From contig JBFMHC010000024.1 in assembly GCA_040751755.1 (NCBI GenBank), positions 1 to 64,000 on the forward strand: a stretch of 64,000 bases of DNA, given 5' to 3'. Origin of the DNA: PFJX01 sp040751755 (lineage in GTDB: Bacteria; Pseudomonadota; Gammaproteobacteria; Burkholderiales; Thiobacillaceae). The position numbers and the translations under genes are program-made. Shown piece after piece: positions 29,441-40,033 of this stretch. The notes beneath the pieces are model-generated. The model saw nothing but the letters and a program-made list of their open reading frames with translations. It had not been told where the DNA came from and searched no databases. The stretch's first letter is position 1; each line of letters opens with the position of its first letter.

Positions 29441-30952
29441 TCAGTCTTCCTTGCGCAGCTGCGGGAACAGTATCACGTCGCGGATGCTGGCGGCGTCGGT
29501 GAGCAGCATGACGTAGCGGTCGATGCCGATGCCGCAGCCGCCGGTGGGCGGCAGGCCGTGTTCCAGGGCGCGGATGTAGTCGGCGTCGTAGTACATGGCC
29601 TCCTCGTCGCCGGCCTCCTTGGCCGCCACCTGGGCCTGGAAGCGGGCGGCCTGGTCCTCCGGGTCGTTCAACTCGGAGAAGCCGTTGGCCACCTCGCGCC
29701 CGGCGATGTACAGCTCGAAACGCTCGGTGATGCCCGGCTGCTTGTCGCTGCCGCGCGCCAGGGGCGAGGTCTCGACCGGATAGTCGACGATGTAGGTGGG
29801 CTGGATCAGCTGGTGCTCGGTGGTCTCCTCGAACAGGGTCAGCTGCAGGCCGCCCAGGCCGTCGTGCTTGTGGTACGGGATCTTGCGGCGCTGCAGCTCG
29901 GCGCGCACGAACTCGATGTCATGCAGCGGCGCGTTCGCCAGATCCGGGTTGTACTGGCGCGTGGCCTCGACGGCGGTGAGGCGCGCGAAGGGGTGGGCGA
30001 GGTCGATGTGATGGCCCTGGTAGGGCACCACGGCATGGCCGGTCACCTCGACGGCAACGGTGCGCAGCAGCTGCTCGACGAAGTCCATCAGGTACTTGTA
30101 GTCCCGATAGGCCTCGTAGAACTCCATCATGGTGAACTCGGGGTTGTGCCGGGTGGAGAGGCCCTCGTTGCGGAAGTTGCGGTTGATCTCGAACACCTTC
30201 TCCAGGCCGCCCACCACCAGGCGCTTCAGGTACAGCTCCGGGGCGATGCGCAGGAACAGCTCCATGTCCAGGGCGTTGTGGTGGGTGGTGAAGGGCTTGG
30301 CCGATGCGCCGCCGGGGATGGGGTGCATCATCGGCGTCTCCACCTCCAGGAAGCCGTGGCCGCTCATGAAGTTGCGGATGCCCTGGACGATCCTCGAGCG
30401 GCGCACGAAGGTCTCGCGCGCCACCTCGTTGGTGATCAGGTCCAGGTAGCGTTGGCGGTATTTCTGCTCCTGGTCGGTGAGGCCGTGGAACTTCTCCGGC
30501 AGCGGGCGGATGGCCTTGGTGAGCAGGCGCACCGAGGTGGCGTTGATGGTCAGCTCGCCCTTGCCGGTCTTGAACAGGGTGCCGGCGACGCCGAGGATGT
30601 CGCCCAGGTCCCAGTGCTTGAAGGCCTCGTGCGCGTCCGCGCCGGTGACGTCGTTGGAGACGTAGATCTGCAGGCGGCCGCTCATGTCCTGCAGGGTGGC
30701 GAAGCTGGCCTTGCCCATCACCCGCTTCAGCATCATGCGCCCGGCCAGCACCACCGGGATGCCCGCGGCCTCCAGTTCCTCCTTGCTCTTCTCGCCGTGC
30801 GCGGCGTGCAGGTCGGCGGCGTAGTGCTCGCGGTTGAAGTCGTTGGGGAAGGCGACGCCGGCCTGGCGGATCGCGGCGAGCTTCTCCCGGCGCTCGGTGA
30901 TGATCTGGTTCTCGTCTTGTACGGGGGCGGGAGCGGCGGTCTGTTCGGACAT
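29441..30952 (-). CDS. lysS: Lysyl-tRNA synthetase, class II
   Basis: A 503-residue enzyme that charges tRNA-Lys. It has the N-terminal OB-fold anticodon-binding domain (VVLAGRMMLKRVMGKASFA) and a class II catalytic core with motif 2 RNEGLSTRHNPEFTMMEFY and motif 3 GGCGIGIDRYVMLLTDA. The length and ends match the family. It is divergent from recQ, with 76 bases between them, and is upstream of the CZB-GGDEF gene on the same strand. In E. coli lysS follows prfB; here prfB is about 5 kb away. Confidence 0.97.
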   Translation of the reverse strand: MSEQTAAPAPVQDENQIITERREKLAAIRQAGVAFPNDFNREHYAADLHAAHGEKSKEELEAAGIPVVLAGRMMLKRVMGKASFATLQDMSGRLQIYVSNDVTGADAHEAFKHWDLGDILGVAGTLFKTGKGELTINATSVRLLTKAIRPLPEKFHGLTDQEQKYRQRYLDLITNEVARETFVRRSRIVQGIRNFMSGHGFLEVETPMMHPIPGGASAKPFTTHHNALDMELFLRIAPELYLKRLVVGGLEKVFEINRNFRNEGLSTRHNPEFTMMEFYEAYRDYKYLMDFVEQLLRTVAVEVTGHAVVPYQGHHIDLAHPFARLTAVEATRQYNPDLANAPLHDIEFVRAELQRRKIPYHKHDGLGGLQLTLFEETTEHQLIQPTYIVDYPVETSPLARGSDKQPGITERFELYIAGREVANGFSELNDPEDQAARFQAQVAAKEAGDEEAMYYDADYIRALEHGLPPTGGCGIGIDRYVMLLTDAASIRDVILFPQLRKED

Positions 30953-31028
30953 GGTGCGGATTCTTGTGCGGGTGCGTTGCGAAAGGCGCCGATTTTAACT
31001 GTCCCGGTGCCTGGACGGACTAGGGATA

Positions 31029-32849
<1,821 letters not shown>

Positions 32850-32949
32850 CCTGATGCCGGTTTTTCGGTGCCCGGAAAGGGCCGCCGCATTGTGGGGCCC
32901 AGGTGATAGCATGAGGCTCCTGTCCACCTAGACAGCATCAGAGCTTGCC

Positions 32950-33249
32950 ATGGTTGTAGTCATCAGCCGTTTCACTATCGCCAACGACATGGTCGCCCAA
33001 GTCAGGGATGCCTTTCGCAATCGGCCGCATCTGGTCGACGCCGCGCCCGGCTTCATGCACATGGCGGTCATGAGCGAACCTGACAAGCCTGAGGAGATCT
33101 GGCTGACCACGCATTGGGAAGACGAATCGAGCTATCGGAACTGGCACCGGAGCCATGCCTACCATGAGTCCCATCAGGGCATCCCGAAGGGGCTGAAATT
33201 GGTTCCCGAACATACCGAGGTGCGTCTCTATGAGGTATTCGCGACCTGA
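32950..33249 (+). CDS. ABM-domain monooxygenase-like protein
   Basis: A 99-residue antibiotic-biosynthesis-monooxygenase fold, close in layout to the HmoB/IsdG group: MVVVISRFTIANDM, GFMHMAVMSEPDKPEEIWLT, HWEDESSYRNWHRSHAYHES. IsdG-like members degrade haem; others act on quinols. The strand-end WxxSHxYHES matches the family, but the catalytic set cannot be fixed by eye. It is 9 bases before the B12-binding sensor gene, so the two may share a transcript. Confidence 0.75.
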   Translation: MVVVISRFTIANDMVAQVRDAFRNRPHLVDAAPGFMHMAVMSEPDKPEEIWLTTHWEDESSYRNWHRSHAYHESHQGIPKGLKLVPEHTEVRLYEVFAT

Positions 33250-33258
33250 GGGGCGCGG

Positions 33259-34347
33259 ATGACCATGCAAACCACACTTGAGACGATCGGCGAGGAGGGG
33301 TTGCGGCGATTCATGGCCTTGCAGGCCGGCGCCATCAGCAGCGTGAGCGAGCGCTTTTATGCCACGTACGGTTCACTCTATGAACGCTATGGCGCCGCGG
33401 GGCGCCAGGCCTGCCGAGAGGACTTGGCGTATCACCTGGAATTCCTGCGGCCTGTGCTGGAGTTCGGCATCCTGCAGCCGATGGTGGACTACCTCGTCTG
33501 GCTCCACAATGTGCTCGAGGTCCGCGCCGTTCCCACACAGCATCTTGCCCAGTCGCTCGACTGGCTGGCGGAGTATTTCTCCGTCCATCTGGAGCCGGCG
33601 GACGCGGCCATCGTCACCGCCGCCTTGCATGCCGCGCGTGCGCAGTTCGTCGCTGCCGTTTCGACCGCTACGCCCAGGGCCTCGCCCCAGCCACCCGAGG
33701 CCTGGCCGGAAGAGCAGCCATTCCTCGCCGCGCTGATGGCGGGCGATCAGGGGCAGGCGCTGGACATCGCCAAGGGCTGCCTCGAGCGAGGAGCGGGCCT
33801 GGTCGACATGGAACTGCACGTGGTGCAGCCGGCGCTCTACCGCATCGGCGAGATGTGGCAGGCGAATCGCCTGTCGGTCGCGCAGGAGCATCTGGCCACG
33901 GCGATCGCCCAGTCCGTGATGACGGCCTGCCTGCTCTTGTCCCAACCGGCGACGCCGCTGGGCAGGCGGGTGCTGCTGGCCTGCGTGGAGGGGAATCAAC
34001 ATGCGCTTGGCCTGCGCATGGTGGCGGATGCCTTCCAGCTCGGTGGTTGGGGCGTGCAGTATCTGGGCGCCAATGTCCCGACCCAGGCGCTGATCCGGCA
34101 GACACGGGAATGGCGGCCGCACCTCCTTGGCCTGTCCATATCCCTGCCGCATCAACTCAAGGCGGTTCGAGCCATCATCAAGCAACTTGGGGAGCAGCTG
34201 GGTGACGCGAGGCCGGCCGTGATGATCGGCGGCCTCGCGATCAATCGTTTCGAGGCCTTGAGCGGACTGGTTGGCGCGGATGCCGCCGCCCGTGATCCGT
34301 TGCAGGCGGTGTCGGCGGCCCGCGGCCTTGACATGGGGATCGCATGA
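33259..34347 (+). CDS. Cobalamin-binding sensor protein
   Basis: A 362-residue protein. The first ~140 residues are helical and of unknown class. The second part has the B12-binding helical cap RIGEMWQANRLSVAQEHLAT, like the Wx9EH motif of CarH-type photoreceptors, then the Rossmann domain with VEGNQHALGLRMVADAFQ in place of ExxDxHxxG (the ligand His is present) and LGLSISLPHQ. Its stop overlaps the kinase start (ATGA, 34344-34347). Cobalamin-dependent light or redox sensing that feeds the kinase is inferred. Confidence 0.8.
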   Translation: MTMQTTLETIGEEGLRRFMALQAGAISSVSERFYATYGSLYERYGAAGRQACREDLAYHLEFLRPVLEFGILQPMVDYLVWLHNVLEVRAVPTQHLAQSLDWLAEYFSVHLEPADAAIVTAALHAARAQFVAAVSTATPRASPQPPEAWPEEQPFLAALMAGDQGQALDIAKGCLERGAGLVDMELHVVQPALYRIGEMWQANRLSVAQEHLATAIAQSVMTACLLLSQPATPLGRRVLLACVEGNQHALGLRMVADAFQLGGWGVQYLGANVPTQALIRQTREWRPHLLGLSISLPHQLKAVRAIIKQLGEQLGDARPAVMIGGLAINRFEALSGLVGADAAARDPLQAVSAARGLDMGIA

Positions 34348-35612
34348 GGATGACTGTGGCCGACCTGGAATCGATGCTCTCGATTGCGCTCGCCACCCTT
34401 GACGGGGAAGGGCGGCTGATCGAGGCGAACCGCGGCTTCCTGCGCCTGTTGCACGGTGGCGGCGCCGAGACGGGCCAGGATTGGCTGGGCAGGCCTGCGG
34501 GTCAATTTTTCATCCAGCCGAGTTTCGCCGTGCTGGCGAATACGCCCGCCGGAATCGGGGGCGAGGTCTACCGCGGCTTGATGACCATCGGCGATTACGA
34601 AGCCAGGCAGACGACCTTGCGCGGACGTGTCTGCCGTGAGGGGGACAGGATCCAGGTCCTGGCGGAGCGCGATATCGAGGAAATGGAGCGTATCGGCGAG
34701 GGGTTCCGCGCGCTCAACGACTATTACGGCCAAGCCCAGTTTGAACTCGCGCAGCTCAACCTCGAACTGCGGCATCTGAAGGCCGAACTGGAGCAGCGAG
34801 TGGAGGAACGGACGCGTGACCTTGCCGACGCGCTGCTCCGGGCCGAGGCGGCAAACCGGGCCAAGAGCGCGTTTCTGAACGCCGTCAGCCATGAACTGCG
34901 CACACCCCTGCATCAGATCGTCAACCTTGCGGGCATTCTGAAATCCCAGGAAACCGACCCGCAAAGGCGCCAGTGGATCGAATACCTCACTTCCTCCGGC
35001 TACCGCCTGAGCGAACTGATAGACGACATATTGACGATGTCGAGTCTTGCCGCGGACACGTGCGAAATCGAACAGGTCGAATTTGATGTCCTGCACTTCA
35101 TGACCCGCATCGAGGAGGAGGTGCGGGCGCGCTTTGCCACCAAGGGGCTGGTGTTGCTGCAAGAGGTCGATTCAAGATTGCCGTTCACCCTGCGCGGCGA
35201 TCCCGAACGTCTCGGAAAGATCCTGCTTCACCTTCTCGACAATTCCATCAAGTTTTCCGCCGCCGGCGTGGTCACCATGCGGGCGATCCGGGTCCAGGCA
35301 AATGCCGGGCTTGAAATGGTGCGCTTCGAGGTGGAGGACGAAGGGATCGGAATCGAAAAAAACAAGCAGGCTACGATCTTCAACGCCTTCGAGCAGGCGG
35401 ACAACTCCCTGACCCGGAACTACGAAGGCGCGGGTCTGGGCTTGGCGATCTGCAAGCAGTTGGCGCAGCTGATGGGCGGCCAAATCGGGGTGGAGAGCAC
35501 GCCCGGGAAGGGCAGCCTATTCAGGGTCGATATCCCGCTTGTGGGCAATGCTGGAAACACCAAGGCGGCCACGAAGCCCGAGGGTGTCGGGGTCTGTGTG
35601 GATGGCACATAG
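34344..35612 (+). CDS. Sensor histidine kinase paired with the B12 sensor
   Basis: A 422-residue soluble kinase. The N-terminal ~120 residues are PAS-like (MLSIALATLDGEGRLIEANR). A coiled coil leads to HisKA (FLNAVSHELRTPLHQIVN, with the phospho-His) and HATPase_c (N box DNSIKFS, G1 VEDEGIGIEKN, G2 GAGLGLAICKQLAQLMGG). There is no transmembrane segment. It overlaps the cobalamin-binding gene by 4 bases and has no receiver gene next to it, so its output partner is elsewhere. Confidence 0.9.
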   Translation: MRMTVADLESMLSIALATLDGEGRLIEANRGFLRLLHGGGAETGQDWLGRPAGQFFIQPSFAVLANTPAGIGGEVYRGLMTIGDYEARQTTLRGRVCREGDRIQVLAERDIEEMERIGEGFRALNDYYGQAQFELAQLNLELRHLKAELEQRVEERTRDLADALLRAEAANRAKSAFLNAVSHELRTPLHQIVNLAGILKSQETDPQRRQWIEYLTSSGYRLSELIDDILTMSSLAADTCEIEQVEFDVLHFMTRIEEEVRARFATKGLVLLQEVDSRLPFTLRGDPERLGKILLHLLDNSIKFSAAGVVTMRAIRVQANAGLEMVRFEVEDEGIGIEKNKQATIFNAFEQADNSLTRNYEGAGLGLAICKQLAQLMGGQIGVESTPGKGSLFRVDIPLVGNAGNTKAATKPEGVGVCVDGT

Positions 35613-35656
35613 GGGCGTCCCCTCCCCAGAAGGGCGGGGGGCGGAGGAACGCCCTC

Positions 35657-36761
35657 TCAAACCCCCTGCTTCAGGCTCGCCTCGATGAACGCGTCCAGGT
35701 CGCCGTCCAGCACCGCCTGGGTGTTGCCCACCTCGTGGTTGGTGCGCAGGTCCTTGATGCGCGACTGGTCCAGCACGTAGCTGCGGATCTGGTGGCCCCA
35801 GCCGATGTCGGACTTGGCGTCCTCCAGTTTCTGCTGTTCCGCCTGGCGCTTGCGCAGTTCCAGCTCGTACAGGCGGGCGCGCAGCATCTTCCAGGCCTCG
35901 TCCTTGTTGCGGTGCTGCGAACGGTCGTTCTGGCACTGCACGACGATGCCGGTGGGGGTGTGGGTCAGGCGCACCGCCGAGTCGGTCTTGTTGATGTGCT
36001 GGCCGCCCGCCCCTGAGGCCCGGTAGGTGTCGGTGCGCACGTCGGCCGGGTTGATCTCGATCTCGATCGAGTCGTCCACCTCCGGGTAGACGAAGATGCT
36101 GCAGAAGGAGGTATGGCGGCGCGCGTTGGAGTCGAACGGCGACTTCCGCACCAGGCGGTGCACGCCGGTCTCGGTGCGCAGGTAGCCGTAGGCATAGTCG
36201 CCTTCCACACGGATGGTGGCGCTCTTGATCCCCGCCACCTCGCCCTCTGACTCTTCCAGCAGTTCCGCCTTGAAGCCGCGTTTTTCGCAATAACGCAGGT
36301 ACATGCGCTCCAGCATGCCGGCCCAGTCCTGCGCCTCGGTGCCGCCGGCGCCGGCCTGGATCTCGATGAAGCAGGGCTGCGGGTCCATGGGGTTGTTGAA
36401 CATGCGGCGGAATTCCATCTCCGCGGCATGCCTCTCGATGCCTTCCACGTCGGCGCCGATGGACTCCAGGGTGTCGTCGTCCTGTTCTTCCCGCGCGAGT
36501 TCGAACAGCTCGCGGGCATTGGCGACTTCCTCGTCCAGGCGCTCCCACTTGAGGACGATGTCCTCGAGCATGCGGCGCTCCTTGCCGATCTCCTGGGCCC
36601 GCTTGCTGTCATTCCACAGGTTTGGGTCCTCGGAGAGGCCGATGACTTCCGTCAGGCGATCCCGCTTGCCAGGGTAGTCAAAGATACCCCCTGAGTTCCT
36701 GTGCCCGGCGGGCGAGGTCTTCCAGTTGGGCTTGGATCTGGTTCAGGCGTTCGGCTTCCAT
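35657..36761 (-). CDS. prfB: Peptide chain release factor 2 (programmed +1 frameshift)
   Basis: RF2 reads UAA and UGA stops. It is encoded in two frames: 27 residues (MEAERLNQIQAQLEDLARRA... to GYL), then an in-frame TGA at 36678-36680, then after a +1 shift DYPGKRDRLTEVIGLSE to the end, about 367 residues in all (E. coli 365). The stop-recognition tripeptide is in RKSPFDSNARRHTSF and the peptidyl-hydrolysis motif in GAGGQHINKTDSAVR. ATG 36761 is preferred over 36773 because a TATAAT lies too near the latter. It is autoregulated through RF2 level, as in other bacteria. Confidence 0.96.
36677..36693 (-). promoter_or_regulatory. prfB programmed +1 frameshift site
   Basis: The minus strand reads CAGGGGGTATCTTTGAC. 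The internal Shine-Dalgarno-like AGGGGG, the slippery CTT and the in-frame TGA followed by C match the classical RF2 site. The ribosome slips from CUU to UUU when RF2 is scarce, so RF2 controls its own synthesis. Confidence 0.95.
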
Positions 36762-36788
36762 GGTGCTGGCCATCGTTGAAAGCCGGGC

Positions 36789-36794
36789 ATTATA
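36789..36794 (-). promoter_or_regulatory. Candidate -10 box of prfB
   Basis: The minus strand carries a perfect TATAAT, 27 bases upstream of the ATG at 36761. No good -35 is visible at 16-18 bases (the nearest is TTACGG at 18). Its position argues for the 36761 start. Confidence 0.45.
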
Positions 36795-36835
36795 GCCGTT
36801 GCGCGGCGCCGGCCGTAACGCCGGCACGGTGCGGT

Positions 36836-38080
36836 TCAGGCCAGGAACCAGCCCAGGGCCAGGCCGCCGCTCAGGGCCGCCATGCCCGGCAGCACCTGGC
36901 GGGCCAGGGGCCTGCCCCCGAGGGTCAGTACCAGCCCGCCCTTGAAGGCCATGTTGGCCATGATGGCGATGAGCAGGGTGGTGAGGACCTGGCCGGCAGT
37001 GAGGCCGCCGAGGCCGAAGAGACGCAGGCTGGAGAGGGTGATGGCATCCACGTCGGTCAGGCCCGACACCAGCGCCACCACGTAGACCCCTTGGCTGCCC
37101 ACCAGGTCCGACAACCAGGCGGCGGCGAACAGCACCGCCGCGTATAGGGCGCCGAAACTCAGGGCCGCGCGGATTTCCGTGGGGTTGGAGACAGCCAGCT
37201 CCGGCGCGTCTGATTTCTGTTCCAGACGTCGCCAGAGGAAATACAGCACCACCAGGCCCGCCAGGATGCCGCAGCCCATCATGACGAGCACCTGCCTGAG
37301 CAGGCTGGGGGCCAGCAGGATCACCACGACGGACAGCCGGATCAACACCACCCAGTTGGCCAGCAGGATCACCATGGCCGCCATGTTGAGCAGCGCGGGT
37401 TTGTCCCGGCCATGGCGGGAAAAGGCCAGGGTGGTGGCGGTGCTCGATGCGATGCCGCCGAACAGTCCGGTGAGCAGGGTGCCATGGCGCTGGCCCGCCA
37501 GCCGCAGCGCGGTGTAGCCCGCCAGGGAGAGGCCGGAGATCAGCACCACCATCCACCAGATCTGATAGGGGTTGAGGGCCTGGTAGGGGCCGTAGTCACG
37601 GTCCGGAAGGATGGGCAGGATGACGAAGGACAGGACCGCGAATTGCAGGATGGACACCAGATCGGTGCGGGTCAGGCGAGTGGATACGCCCCGCAGTTCC
37701 GGCTTGAAGTAGAGCAGGGCGGTGGTGAGGATGGCGAGGGTGACGGCCAGCTGCTCCTGGCCGAACCAGACCAGGATCCCCAGGGCATAGCAGACCACTA
37801 CGGCCGCCACCGTCGTGGTGCCGGGGTCCTCGCTGTCCTCGTCCTTGAAATAGCTGGCCACCAGCATGCCGCCGAGTACCAGCAGTCCGGCGCCGAGCAG
37901 CCAGGGGGCGCCGGTCTTCTCGGCGATGAGGGCACCCAGGGTGCCGGCCAGGGCGACCAGGGAAAATGTGCGCAGTCCCGCCTTGGCATGGGGAGAGCGC
38001 TCGCGCTCCAGGCCGATGAGCAGGCCCAGGGCGAGGCTGGTCAGAAAGGGAAAGAGGGCGGCAAATTCTTGCGTCTGCAT
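36836..38080 (-). CDS. MgtC/SapB family membrane protein with DUF4010
   Basis: A 414-residue polytopic inner-membrane protein with about a dozen hydrophobic segments. The N-terminal third has the MgtC/SapB signature (LALGLLIGLERERSPHAKAG, GLRTFSLVALAGTLGAL). The C-terminal two-thirds is the DUF4010 region (GLFGGIASSTATTLAFSRHG, SGLTDVDAITLS). Members are tied to Mg2+ homeostasis or F-ATPase control, but the molecular role of this long form is not known. It lies 75 bases past the prfB start, on the same strand. Confidence 0.85.
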   Translation of the reverse strand: MQTQEFAALFPFLTSLALGLLIGLERERSPHAKAGLRTFSLVALAGTLGALIAEKTGAPWLLGAGLLVLGGMLVASYFKDEDSEDPGTTTVAAVVVCYALGILVWFGQEQLAVTLAILTTALLYFKPELRGVSTRLTRTDLVSILQFAVLSFVILPILPDRDYGPYQALNPYQIWWMVVLISGLSLAGYTALRLAGQRHGTLLTGLFGGIASSTATTLAFSRHGRDKPALLNMAAMVILLANWVVLIRLSVVVILLAPSLLRQVLVMMGCGILAGLVVLYFLWRRLEQKSDAPELAVSNPTEIRAALSFGALYAAVLFAAAWLSDLVGSQGVYVVALVSGLTDVDAITLSSLRLFGLGGLTAGQVLTTLLIAIMANMAFKGGLVLTLGGRPLARQVLPGMAALSGGLALGWFLA

Positions 38081-38116
38081 GGACCGATTATGGCAGACGC
38101 GCCGCGGTGGGCGCGG

Positions 38117-38728
38117 TCAGCCGACCGGGACCGTGTCCTTGAAGCTGGGACGCTGCATCATGCGATCGAACAGCTCCGCGAGGTTGGCATGGCTGCGGCG
38201 CCATTCGAGCTCAGGGAAACGGAAGTCGAGGTATCCGAGGGCGCAGCCGACGGCGATGTCGGCGAGGGTGAAATAGGTCTCGCCGGTGCACCAGTTCTGT
38301 TGCCCGAGGTCGTCGCTCATCGCCTGCAGGCCGCTGTTGACCTTGGCCATCTGGCGGCGGATCCATTCCGGGCTCTGCTGCGCGACGGGGCGCTTCTTCT
38401 CCAGGAACACCAGGGCCGCGGCATCGCACACCCCGTCCGCCAGGGCCTCCCAGCGCTTCACGGCGATGCGCGGACGCGGCTCCTTGGGCATGACGTGGCC
38501 GGCCGGGCTGATGCTGTCGAGGTATTCGACGATGACGCGCGAGTCGAACAGGGTCTTGCCGTCGTCCAGCACCCACACCGGCACCTTGCCCAGCGGGTTG
38601 AAGTTCGGCACCTGGCTGTCCTCGTTCCAGGGCACGTCCACCACCAGCTCGTAATCGATGAACTTCTCGGCCGCGACGATGCGTACCTTGCGCACGAAGG
38701 GGCTGGTGAGGGAACCGATCAATTTCAT
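38117..38728 (-). CDS. Glutathione S-transferase family protein
   Basis: A 203-residue two-domain GST. The thioredoxin-like N-domain begins MKLIGSLTSPFVRKVRIVAA, where the SPF-V-RKV segment carries the active-site Ser/Thr, and continues with NPLGKVPVWVLDDG and LFDSRVIVEYLD. The helical C-domain has FTLADIAVGCALGYLDFR. It resembles the E. coli YibF group. The substrate is unknown. ATG 38728 is used because the fold starts there; the open frame extends upstream without family sequence. Confidence 0.9.
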   Translation of the reverse strand: MKLIGSLTSPFVRKVRIVAAEKFIDYELVVDVPWNEDSQVPNFNPLGKVPVWVLDDGKTLFDSRVIVEYLDSISPAGHVMPKEPRPRIAVKRWEALADGVCDAAALVFLEKKRPVAQQSPEWIRRQMAKVNSGLQAMSDDLGQQNWCTGETYFTLADIAVGCALGYLDFRFPELEWRRSHANLAELFDRMMQRPSFKDTVPVG

Positions 38729-38842
38729 TGTTGCGTGTATGGGCAGAGTAGGAGCGGGCGGGATTCTAGCCGCTGGGTCTGGCCGCCACCATCTTCCATA
38801 AGGAGTATTTACGCGTTTGCCCGCGACATCGGCAAAAAGCCT

Positions 38843-38871
38843 TTGACCGGCGGCGGAGGCCTCATTAGAAT
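38843..38871 (+). promoter_or_regulatory. Sigma-70 promoter of tRNA-Val
   Basis: TTGACC (38843-38848), exactly 17 bases, then TAGAAT (38866-38871), followed by a GC-rich discriminator (GCGCGGCTC). It sits 20 bases upstream of the tRNA. The GC-rich discriminator is typical of stringently controlled stable-RNA promoters. Confidence 0.85.
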
Positions 38872-38891
38872 GCGCGGCTCTCCGAGTCATC

Positions 38892-38966
38892 GGGCAGTTA
38901 GCTCAGCGGTAGAGCACCGCCTTCACACGGCGGGGGTCACTGGTTCGATCCCAGTACTGCCCACCA
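38892..38966 (+). tRNA. tRNA-Val (anticodon CAC)
   Basis: A 75-base cloverleaf with the CCA end encoded. Acceptor stem GGCAGT pairs with ACTGCC; the D arm is GCTC AGCGGTA GAGC; the anticodon stem CCGCC/GGCGG encloses the loop TTCACAC, giving anticodon CAC for GUG codons; the T arm contains GGTTCGATCCC. Discriminator A is followed by CCA. It is a single gene with its own promoter and terminator. Confidence 0.97.
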
Positions 38967-38971
38967 GATAC

Positions 38972-38998
38972 AAAAAGCCGGCCATGGGTCGGCTTTTT
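38972..38998 (+). terminator. Rho-independent terminator after tRNA-Val
   Basis: AAAAAGCCG pairs with CGGCTTTTT around a 9-base loop, ending in a T run, 5 bases after the tRNA CCA end. Confidence 0.9.
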
Positions 38999-39035
38999 GT
39001 TTTGCCTTTCTTGTTTGTTGTTTGCACCGCGCACC

Positions 39036-39692
39036 ATGGCCAAACGCTTCGAACTGCTGATCTTCGACTGGGACGGCACCCTCATGGATTCCGCCGGGGT
39101 GATCGTCGCCTGCATCCAGGCGGCCAGCCGCGACATGGGCCTGCCCGAACCCAGCCGCGAGGCCGCCAGCCACATCATCGGCCTGGGCCTGCGCCAGGCC
39201 CTGGAGACCTTGTTCCCGGAACTGCCGGAGGCGCAGCACCCGATCCTCGCGGACCACTACCGGCGCCATTACCTCGGCCAGGATGCGCAGATCCCGCTGT
39301 TCGGTGGCGCGCGCGAACTGATCGTCGACCTGCACGGGCGCGGCCACACCCTCGCGGTGGCCACCGGCAAGGCTCGGCGGGGCCTCGCGCGGGCCTTCGA
39401 GCACACCGGCCTGGAGCCGTTCTTCCACGCCTCTCGCACCGCCGACGAGACCCATTCAAAACCGCATCCCGCGATGATCGAGGAACTGCTGGACCAGCTC
39501 ATGTTCGAGCCGGAGCAGGCGCTGATGATCGGCGATACCAGCCACGACCTGGAGATGGCCCGCAACGCCGGCATCGCCTCCCTGGCCGCGGGGTATGGCG
39601 CGCACCCGCCGGAGAATCTCGCCGGATTCGGCCCCCTCGCGGTGTGCCGTTCCTTCGCCGAGATGGCCGATTGGCTTCGCAACAACGCCTGA
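39036..39692 (+). CDS. HAD-superfamily phosphatase, phosphoglycolate phosphatase-like
   Basis: A 218-residue HAD-IA hydrolase. Motif I is LLIFDWDGTLMDS (nucleophile and acid Asp), motif II VATGKARRG, motif III Lys in HSKPHPAM, and motif IV LMIGDTSHDLEMARNAG. The family includes Gph-type phosphoglycolate phosphatases; the substrate is not proven. It heads a run with the Rieske and S49 peptidase genes, an order common in Betaproteobacteria. The Rieske gene appears to start inside its last codons. Confidence 0.93.
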   Translation: MAKRFELLIFDWDGTLMDSAGVIVACIQAASRDMGLPEPSREAASHIIGLGLRQALETLFPELPEAQHPILADHYRRHYLGQDAQIPLFGGARELIVDLHGRGHTLAVATGKARRGLARAFEHTGLEPFFHASRTADETHSKPHPAMIEELLDQLMFEPEQALMIGDTSHDLEMARNAGIASLAAGYGAHPPENLAGFGPLAVCRSFAEMADWLRNNA

Positions 39693-40033
39693 TCTGCCTC
39701 GCCGGGGATCTCGCCGAAGGGGGGGACGGCGTGCGTTTCACTGTGCGCCGCCAGGGGTGCGACGTACCCGCCTTCGTGGTGCGCTGGCTGGGCCGGCCAC
39801 GGGCCTATCTCAACCGTTGCGCGCACGTCCCCGTCGAGCTGGACTGGCAGGCGGGCCGGTTCTTCGATTTCTCCGGTGAATTTTTGATCTGCTCCACCCA
39901 TGGCGCGCTATATGATCCGGCCTCGGGCGCCTGCGCCGGCGGGCGCTGCAACGGCCACGGCCTGGTGCCCGTGCCGGTCATCGAGGAGGCCGGCGGGATC
40001 TATCTGCAAGTCGACGACGAGGAAGACGCATGA
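39671..40033 (+). CDS. Rieske [2Fe-2S] domain protein
   Basis: A ~120-residue stand-alone Rieske ferredoxin-like protein. Cluster ligands are CAH in YLNRCAHVPVELDW and CSTH in FLICSTHGALYDP. Such soluble Rieske proteins pass electrons to oxygenases or have unknown roles. The start is uncertain: TTG 39671 retains the conserved RLICLAGDLAEGGDGVRF and overlaps the phosphatase gene; GTG 39731, with a strong GAAGGGGGG site, would drop those residues. The stop overlaps the next start (ATGA, 40030-40033). Confidence 0.85.
   Translation: MASQQRLICLAGDLAEGGDGVRFTVRRQGCDVPAFVVRWLGRPRAYLNRCAHVPVELDWQAGRFFDFSGEFLICSTHGALYDPASGACAGGRCNGHGLVPVPVIEEAGGIYLQVDDEEDA

Noticed and set aside
37412..40033. 873-codon plus-strand open frame spanning the MgtC-like gene, GST, tRNA and phosphatase.
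   Set aside because: Only its last ~120 codons are real (the Rieske protein); the rest is antisense or out-of-frame to recognised genes and crosses a tRNA.
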